Program-made: the position numbers and the translations under genes
From: Membranipora membranacea
Taxonomy: Eukaryota > Bryozoa > Gymnolaemata > Cheilostomatida > Membraniporidae
Assembly: GCA_914767715.1 (NCBI GenBank)
Contig: OU612072.1
Span: forward strand, 14,074,001-14,138,000
Direction: 5' to 3'
Length of the DNA: 64,000 bases
The notes under the pieces: generated by a model
The model's database searches: none
What the model was told of the DNA's origin: nothing
The model's input: only the letters and a program-made list of their open reading frames with translations
In this document: positions 54,301 through 63,300 of the stretch, piece by piece
How positions within the stretch are numbered: the first letter of the stretch is position 1
Layout: the number at the start of each line of letters is the position of its first letter

Positions 54301-57300
54301 GCTATATCTTTTTATATTAAATTCTCTATTCAATTTTCTTCTTCCAATTTTATGCATTGCAGGGATCAGCTTATCTTTCCAGGGTAGGAAAAAGTGAAAC
54401 AAAGAAATTCAATGGCTATCGTGTATATTGATTTCAGAGTGACATCTATCTATCTAGCCTAAGTTCTCAGGCGGTTTTTTACAGCGATTATATGGCATTT
54501 TGCAATTAAATGCTCGATAAAACCCTTAAAACAGCCGTCTGAGTACTCAAACCTTACTATCCAACTATGATTGGCCAACAACTTGACCTTGACCCTTGAA
54601 TGCAGCATCCAACTCACAACTCTACTATATCTTTGTCCATGCATACTAAACATAACACTTCTGGCCCGATAGCGGTTTCTTGAATATTAGATTAATTAAT
54701 TAGAAAACAATTTTCAACTAACACCAGGGTAGGATATTGACATTCCCATGATGCAATACATGAACACAACAGCAATTTTTTTTACTTAATCAGTTCTTGA
54801 CTCAACCTGATACCATTATGTGAGGAGTGTTGCATTGTGGGAAATACTCAAAAACGCATGCCAGATGTAGAAAGTCATCAAAATTTCTAAATTTCTTTAA
54901 AACTGAATTTTGAGTAAAAACTTAATTCTTTCGTCTAATCTTCTCATCCCATCAGGAGAAGCAGTCACAGGTAGATGTGTACCAATGGAGAATGGACAAG
55001 ATGTCCTCAAAATCTTCAGTGCTCAAGTTTGACTTGTCTAATCTGCAGTCTACACTTGACAGCACTACGGACATTGCCACATGCTATGACATCAGTCAGT
55101 GTCTCAGCTCTGACAGTCAGATGCAGGTGTCTGTTCTCAAACACGAGCTTTCTGACAGGTAATGTTGGTGCTTGGCGCTTGATTGCAAAATTGATCTAGT
55201 CTGATTCACACTGATCGTGTGATATACTATTGCATGTATATCTCTTCTCGATAGAGAGTGAATAAATTCAGATAGTAGGAGAACCATCACAAGGAATTTG
55301 ATGTGACCAGCCCGTTCAATTTCATCAATTAGGGGTGGGTACATGTTAGCTTTTGCTACTAATTTAAGTCTAACGATCAGAGATACACATGTCAACAGTG
55401 TAATCTTGATGTCAGTGTGCGTCTGATTCCCTCCAGACATTGAGACTGACCCCTTCCAACCCTGAAGTACCCTTCAATTAAATGTGTATCTGCCTGCTGG
55501 CAATCACCTCTAATTTCATGCTAATAGGAAAATTAAGAAATTATTTTGGTTCTTTTCTGCCTTGTCATACGAATCTCAAGCATCATTGACCTCGAACAGT
55601 TTTTTTTAATGTTTATGACATTACAATTAACATTTTTAAAAAATTTTGTGAACTTGTACTTAAAAACTAAGGCTAATGGATGTTCTGAGGGTTACCCTAA
55701 CTTTGTCACATAGTCACGTTTTTGTTTTGAGGGGTACCCTTAAAAACAAAAAAATTAGCTGCAGGACAAGACTAGGGTTACCCCATAAAGCCTTGGATGT
55801 AATATATATTTGGTGAAGGTTCACCCAATCATACGCTCCTGAAGAGTGGTGAGCTTATTGTCGCAAATACGCGTTAGTTTATCAATATTTAAACACTTGT
55901 CACCTTTTTGACAGATTGACGGTATGGAGTAGCTTTGTGTCTCGAGTGAACACAACTCTACAGGACATACAGAGAGTGGAGAGCCTGTATATGAATGAGA
56001 AGAGACTGACCATCGAAGAGCTTCTAGATGAAATACTCAGCATCTACTCCGCAGATCTCCTAAAGCTTACACAAACGGTAAGTCTCGATATTCTTACACA
56101 TAAGGTAAGTTTGCGGTAAAGTAACTCATGTGGTAAGTTCAATAATATACTTACACATACGGTAAGTTTGCTTAAAACTATGCTTTTGGTGAACCAGTTT
56201 AACCAAAAATCAATTAAGACACTACAGTATATGGATATTCTGTTAGTGGTTATGTTAAAAACAGTTTTTGGGCGTCTGACTATTAGGGCTCGATGAGATT
56301 TAATTGAGATGCTCATCAACACACAGTTGTGGGTTCATGCTGTTGGGGCCAGCCATGAGGAGGTTGTACTAGAGAAGGCCTCAAACAGCGCTTGACTCAT
56401 GGTTTCCAGATGAAGACCTGTGTGTTGTGCAGTGATATGCGCACCACTGTATACAGTATCATCATTACGTAGGAGTAACAGGTGGCTCAGTGGTTAGAGC
56501 GCCGGTCCTTCAGCATGCAAGTGTTGAAGGTCGTGGGTTCGAATCCCACTGCTGCCCACTGACTACTGGGAGTTGTTGGACCCCCAGGTGTGCTCTGACC
56601 TGCCTACAAACTGAGAGCAAATTGGCGCAGTCATTGCAGCCTCGCCCTTAAGGCACACTATTTCGCCGCCACGATGTGGTGAGTGACTAACCATTGGGAT
56701 TATAAAGCATCCATGAAATTAAGATTGAGATGATCAAAGCTGTTTCTCTAGCTAATCAGCTTCGAAACAAGCCTAAAGTTGACCGTCTTGGACCACTACA
56801 AGCTGTGTTATGAGGTATTGAAGTCGACCCTTTCAATGTTCGCTAGTTATTTAGGAAAGCCTGGGTGTGAGGTCGCATCAGGGTTTTCGACCAATATTCA
56901 AAAATTTTCGTATATGGAACTGTTAAAGTGAAACCAACTTTTTTCCACCACAAAAATTGCGTTAAACCCCTTCTAACTTTTTAGCTTTGGGTTAATCTCT
57001 ATTACGACAAGAGCTACGTTGGATTTCAACTCGTTTCATCCTATTTCGACAAAATTACACGAGTCCAAAGTTTCTAATGGTAGACATATACGCAAAATGT
57101 ATGTCTATGACATCACACCCCCTGCAGAAGGCGCGCGAGCGTCAGCGAGGCCTTACTTTGATAAGTCATAACTTCAGTCCTAATTGACCAATTGAGCTGT
57201 TCTTAGGCTCATTTTGATGCTTATTAGCTGGAGCAGTTCCTCTGAATAATTAAATGTTTATTTCATGGATGCTTTAACCAACATTTTAACCAACATTGTT

Positions 57301-60300
57301 ATTTTACGCACTTTTGACATTTATAATGTACCAAGCTTTTTATGTAGAGTAATGAACTTATCACCGAGGGTTCGGCCTTGCTTGACATCACAGGAGATCT
57401 ATACGGATCGGCTATCAAGCATGGTATAGTCTCACTGCAGAACTCTATGAAGCACATCACCCGTCTCGCTGGTACTAGAACTAATAAGCTGAGAGATACC
57501 ATGTCTGCCATACTGGAGTTTGAGTCGGGTATGAAATCACTGAATCAGTGGTTCAAAACTACAGAGTCATCGCTCAAGTGCTCACTGCACGATTGGCAGG
57601 ACTCTACCGTGCTTGCAAGGTGAGAAATAAATAAAGTGAAAATTGTTAATCTAATCCATCATTCATTTTGTCTTTATCAACTTTGGATTTCATTGATTCG
57701 CTTTGTGCATTGTTCTGCAAAGCCACATTGAGTAGCCATTGTTGGATTCGAATGGCGTTGCGCAAGAATCATCGTTCTCACACAACGCATGAAGGTTGAT
57801 TGTTATTGACACACCGAATTCTCACAGAAGAAAGTACCAGAATTACATGCTGCTGATTTGGAGATAGTTTTTCTGCATGCTTTGGTTATTAGCATAGACA
57901 TATAGATATATGTATATATTTGTATGTTTATTTTTATTAGAAAGAGAAATTATATTTATTGCAGTGACATTTAATCAAATGACCTATTTGATTTCAAGAC
58001 TCAAACATGACTGCTTTCTTGATCATTTTGGTAGTGATAAGAAGAAATAAAACACTGTAAATGCCAGGCTAGACTTAGTCGTAGTCCAATGAAATATGCT
58101 TATATCTCTGATCTCTTGAATTTCTACAGCCAACAGTACCTGCAGCAGCTCGAGAAGGATATAAAGCATCACTCGCGTACCGTTACCGCAGTCATAAATC
58201 TGTGTAGTTTACTACAATACGACCGAGACGCGGGATACGATCACACCGTCAAACAGGAGCTGTCTGCTGTCAGGGAGAGACTCAACAACAGATGGAAGAA
58301 GCTTTGTGATAAGGTAGGCCAGGTTCTTGAGTAACCAATGTGGTCGCTCTGATGTGATTGGCTGTTGGGTGGCAAAAAAAGCCAATGAATTATTTTACAC
58401 ATATGTGATATATCTGACCTGGCATTGGTTCCTTCCCACCCACCAAGACTAGAGCGAAAATTGGCTAGGTTATTGTGATGACCTTCTTCTCCATTAATTT
58501 AAATTTTATTCATAAATCATGATGGGTCGGTTTGTGTGTCTCTTTTCCAGCCATCAGCCAATCAGAGCAGAGCCAGCATATTTGCTAGGATAGACAGTGA
58601 TCTGAATGTTCTAAATATTTTAGTTTGTATCGCTTTATTACGTTCTGCAAGGCTCTTCAATACCTACAATTATGTGTGGGCTTTCAACCCAAAAGACCAC
58701 ATGGCTTTTACAAAAGGCTCCAACTTCCAAGTGGCTGACATTGATAGATGCTCGGACTATGTTTTGGCTATTTACATTTATATTCTCACTTACGTTACAA
58801 TATATACAATATCAGTTTTATATTTATTTATGAGTTAGATAATTTCATTGAATGCTTGCAGATAATTGAGAGGAAGGATGAGTTACATGAAGTCAGTCAA
58901 GCGTGGAAACAGATGAGAAGTCAGACTGATTCACTGATAGTATCACTTACAAAGTACAAACACAGGTGAGCGTGTAGAAGACATTGATATAAAAATTCAA
59001 TGTAGATTGACATTGCATTTCATTCATTCTGAGTTATGCCCCTGCCCGCATTGTCATTGCGCCACCGGCAATGTCAGACTGCCACACTGTAGCAAGGCCA
59101 TATTTCAACTTTTGAGCCAATCACATAATTGTAAGAACCTGATTGGCTGAAATTGTAGTTTAATGACAAGCCTTGTGATCAGGATTGCCCAAACTCTTAG
59201 ACCTGAGGCTAAAGCAGCTATTACATTATCGGATAGGCAGGAGCTTGCAATGACCAATCTATGGTAATAGATTAGGAAGGATTTCTGAATGTATGGTTAC
59301 TGAAAAGCTGGAAGATAGTGGATGATCGAAATCCCAACAAAAATGATGATTTTTTTCTTACCTCAATGATTAACAAGATGACTGGAGGTTCCCCCTTAGG
59401 AGGGGGGCACTAATACGCCATTTCCTGGTTAACCCCCGATAAGTTAGAAATACGATGTTTGAAGTGAATACAGTAAGCTGCTGGAGAACAGCATGGGCAG
59501 GGCAAGAACTTTATGGTTGGAAATTTGGCCTCGTTACCTCAAAAAAGGCGAAATATTACGGACCACATGTCACATGCACCCAAATCACTTTTAACACCCT
59601 GAGAAATACAATAGATTCAGTAGTACTTAGGGCGGGATGGTGTGAATTGAGAAAAAGACACCTGGTGTCGTTCAGTTGTTTTGATAAAAGGAAAAAGGCA
59701 ATCTTGTGAACAGGTGGCTATAAAGACCGAGGTAAGATAACTACAGATTATGATCTCAAAGACCAGGCTAAAATTTAGTAAAATTATAACACAGTATAAC
59801 AGATTACTGCATTATTAAGCAACTGAGCCTTGTGATATTGCTCAATCAAATATGAGTTCTTGAAGTGTAAAAAACGGTGTATTGTAGATGTGAGGATCAT
59901 ACAAGAAGTCGTGTCTTACATCACAGGGCTAAGTCGAGTCAGCTAGAGGAGTTTAGTAATATGCTCAAAGAATGTGAGGCTAAACATGAGGATATGAGGC
60001 TACTAAATAACAGACATAGGTGAGTTTATTGACTACCTTTACTGTCTGTGTTTTAATTCCCAATATATTAGAACCATGGTCACTGGTAATACCTAAGCAG
60101 TCAAATTTGGCAGGGTGTTCTGATGGGGATCAGCACTTTTTACGCGATGTAGGCCCTCTTAAGCTAATAACAGACATAGGTGAGTTAAGGGTATAGTTTC
60201 ACCATCTACCATGTGTCGAGCTTTTGCTTGATGAATAGTAGAGACTGTCTACACTCAATCGTACATGATGACAATCACCCAATTGTTATACAGCGGTTTA

Positions 60301-63300
60301 CCAGCAAACGTGCCATCTTCTTTTGTATACCTACATCAAAGTACTCAAATTGGTAATTTCATCAAGCATGCTTGCTAATGGTTTGTCATTTTTGCCCTGA
60401 CCTGTTTAAATGTGTCACAAGATTGTAAGGTTGTAAGGAATCTTATTCTATCTTTGTTCCAATTTCAACTGTAATACAATCGTAGAGGATCATATACGGC
60501 CCCACAAAAGCTCACCTACCTTACAATATCTGCAACTTCCATACAATTCATGTGGCTTTAGAATCAAACCCAATTTTCTAGATTCCTGATACGACAGAAC
60601 ATGTTAGATAGCTCTGGATGTATAAAGAACGCCGTACAACAATGTACTGAACTCTGGGATGCTGTGTACCAGACATTGAAATCTATAGTCAAAGAGATGA
60701 GAACGTCGCATGAGGCTTGGACAGACTTTGTGAAAGACAGGGAGGTGATCCTGGCTAAGATAAGCAATCTTAGTCTTCAACTGAAAACCAAACAGATGAC
60801 TCACCAGGAGGTGACAGAAAAGTTAAGGCATTATCAGCTGGAGGTGAGTGAGTGTTAACCAGGGAGGTCTTTCAATTAGAAGGAAAATGCTATACTAAAG
60901 CAAGTTATCTTTATCACATCATCCAAAATGATCACTCTCTTGGTCTTTCAACTAGACAAATTTGTTCCCAAATCGTTCACTCAGAATGTTTATAGTTCCA
61001 TCAATGACTGAGCATTTTGAAAGCGAGAGCCTGGCAGGAATCGCTCACTCACTGTGTGAGCAATCAGAATGCGAGTTTTGCTTTTTTCTAAATAAAAGCC
61101 CCCCCCCCCCCCTGAAACTTCTTATGAGCATTTTGTTGGTTGAAACTTAGGTTTGTGATCACAAGAGAAATTATGACTAGATGATGTTGAAACTAAGACC
61201 TCATCAAAAGCTTTTCAAGTCAAAACCTCAATCCAGAGAACATTCTCCCCCTAAAGCAGAGACTTCCACCCTCAGTTCCAAAACTGCATCCTATAGCTGA
61301 CTACAAGTTATATCAAGGCGGTAATGGAAGCCCGTTTTATTGCATGTTTGATGTGCAACTATACAGTGTACCTATCTTGGGTATTTTTTTCCCTGCCCAA
61401 CAAGAACCTGGTGTGTTGAACAAAAGGTCTGAATCTGAAATCTGAACACTGACGTATCACGGACCATTATCCATTAAACAGTTTCTTAATTTATTTTCTA
61501 ACCTTTACCCGCAGACCGATAATGATCCAAGGATAAATGAAGAGTTGGGATTAGTTCCAAGCTTCAACTTTCATCTCATCCCGCATGAGAGAGCCAACAA
61601 TAACAATTATAGTCAATATGTTTTTTGTCATTGTTGCTGACCTAAGAGTTTTGCTAAGGGAAAGCTGCATATCTGGTCCTCAACTCGTATAGTGAGGAAA
61701 ATTGGTAGGCTTACAGATGATTGTGAGGAATTTTCGCTAATGTGTTTGAAAAGTTTGTGCCACCAAAAAAATCCTATAAGCTTGATAAAGTTGCTAACAT
61801 GGACAAAGTTAGAAATGGCATCCTTGTAAATAAGTTTTTGTTATTACACATCATTACAAAGGTTGATGAGTTATTCGGAGAGCCCGTAGCACATCTCAGA
61901 GCCTCCTGTACGACAGAGGAACATCGTAAGCTAGATAACATGATTCAGGAGCTCACAGCTAGTATAGACACTCTACTCGCTGAGCTGAGACCTGTCGACG
62001 ACCTACAGCCTGTGGAGGAACAGCTGGACATTGCGCTGAATGAGACCGAGCATATCGAACACGGTGAGATTTATATACACATTACGTTTCTCTTAAAGCT
62101 ATATTAGCGCCTTCCCACTTTTGGAATGATATTGATGGTCTCTGGCTAATTAAGAGCAATGTGGCTACCTTTTAAATCGCATATGGACACAGTTGAAACA
62201 ATTAACTTCCCTGGAATGCAAATTCATCTCAACTTTTCTCAACAGTATCAGTGCGTATGAAATGCTCCAATTTCAGCACATGTTCTACTGAAGTTGCAAA
62301 AAATCTCTGAAATATATGTTTACGGCTCCCAATAATTTTTACCAAAAAATTGTCTTAATTAAGCAGTCTGAATTGACAGGGACAGTAGAATGCATTTAGA
62401 TACGGCGACCAATTTTATTGTCTGGATTAACACAGGGGTTCTGAATTACAAAGTCTGAATTAACCAGCTTACACTGAACTCATCGTTATTCACCTATAAT
62501 CCAATAAAGCTGTGTCTCATAGAAGCTTATCTCTTATCGTGTAATTGTTTGATTCCGATAGTCTACTGCCCACATGCTGTGCAGTTTTAGCGTAATCAAA
62601 TTTTTTAAAAACTGGTTTAGGTGTTGTTGAGATTGTGGGATAGTATAGAAAAGGGCTGGTTAGAATGTTCTATTTGAGTGAAAAGTTGCTTGGTGTCACA
62701 GTTACCCAACATACACTGAACATAGTGTAACTGAACCTGTAATAACACATTGGAAATCATTGTCAGGACATACATGAATAAAGGTTTGCTGCCATGAATC
62801 AAAAATTTTTTTACTGCATCTTGATCTTCAAGGCGCCTGTTTTCTTATAGATTTAGAATCAACAACAATTGAGGTTAGACCAATACTGCCTACACTACCG
62901 GTAGATCTATACAGCAATCAGCATGCCACAGTAGCATCTGGAAAAGTTGCCGATCTCGAGAGACGTGTCAATCAAATGGCTGAAAATGCCTCGTTGCGAC
63001 GAAAAATACGACCCACTCTCAATGGATCATTAGACAGACGATATGGGTCTACGGATTCTCTGGACAGTGTAGAATCTTTATCTAGAGCTCCGTCGGTGGT
63101 TAGCTCCCCTGAAACAAATAGACTCCTGATGGCATCACAACATCAGCCTTTGATACTAACTCCGTATAGAGCTTCTTCTGCATCAGTGGGAGCGCCACAG
63201 AGCCTCTCTAGACCACCAATCAAATTCAATGACAGAGAAAGGAGTAAGTCTGCATTGGTGAATTTGATTGGTTCACGGCTTAAAGCTAAGCACAACATGA

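Noticed and set aside
56471-56560. Functional tRNA gene
   Set aside because: A and B boxes are present but the acceptor, D and anticodon arms do not pair, and a SINE body follows directly.
57118-57160. GC-rich patch with gcgcgcgag
   Set aside because: It is short and isolated, with no promoter elements or CpG-island length.
59455-59709. 84-codon + strand ORF between exons 53 and 54
   Set aside because: No helical rod pattern, no fitting acceptor or donor phase, and exons 53 and 54 join directly in phase.
61515-61580. Extra giant-gene exon after a good acttacccgcag-type acceptor
   Set aside because: The frame stays open for a while but no plausible donor follows, and exons 55 and 56 already join in phase.
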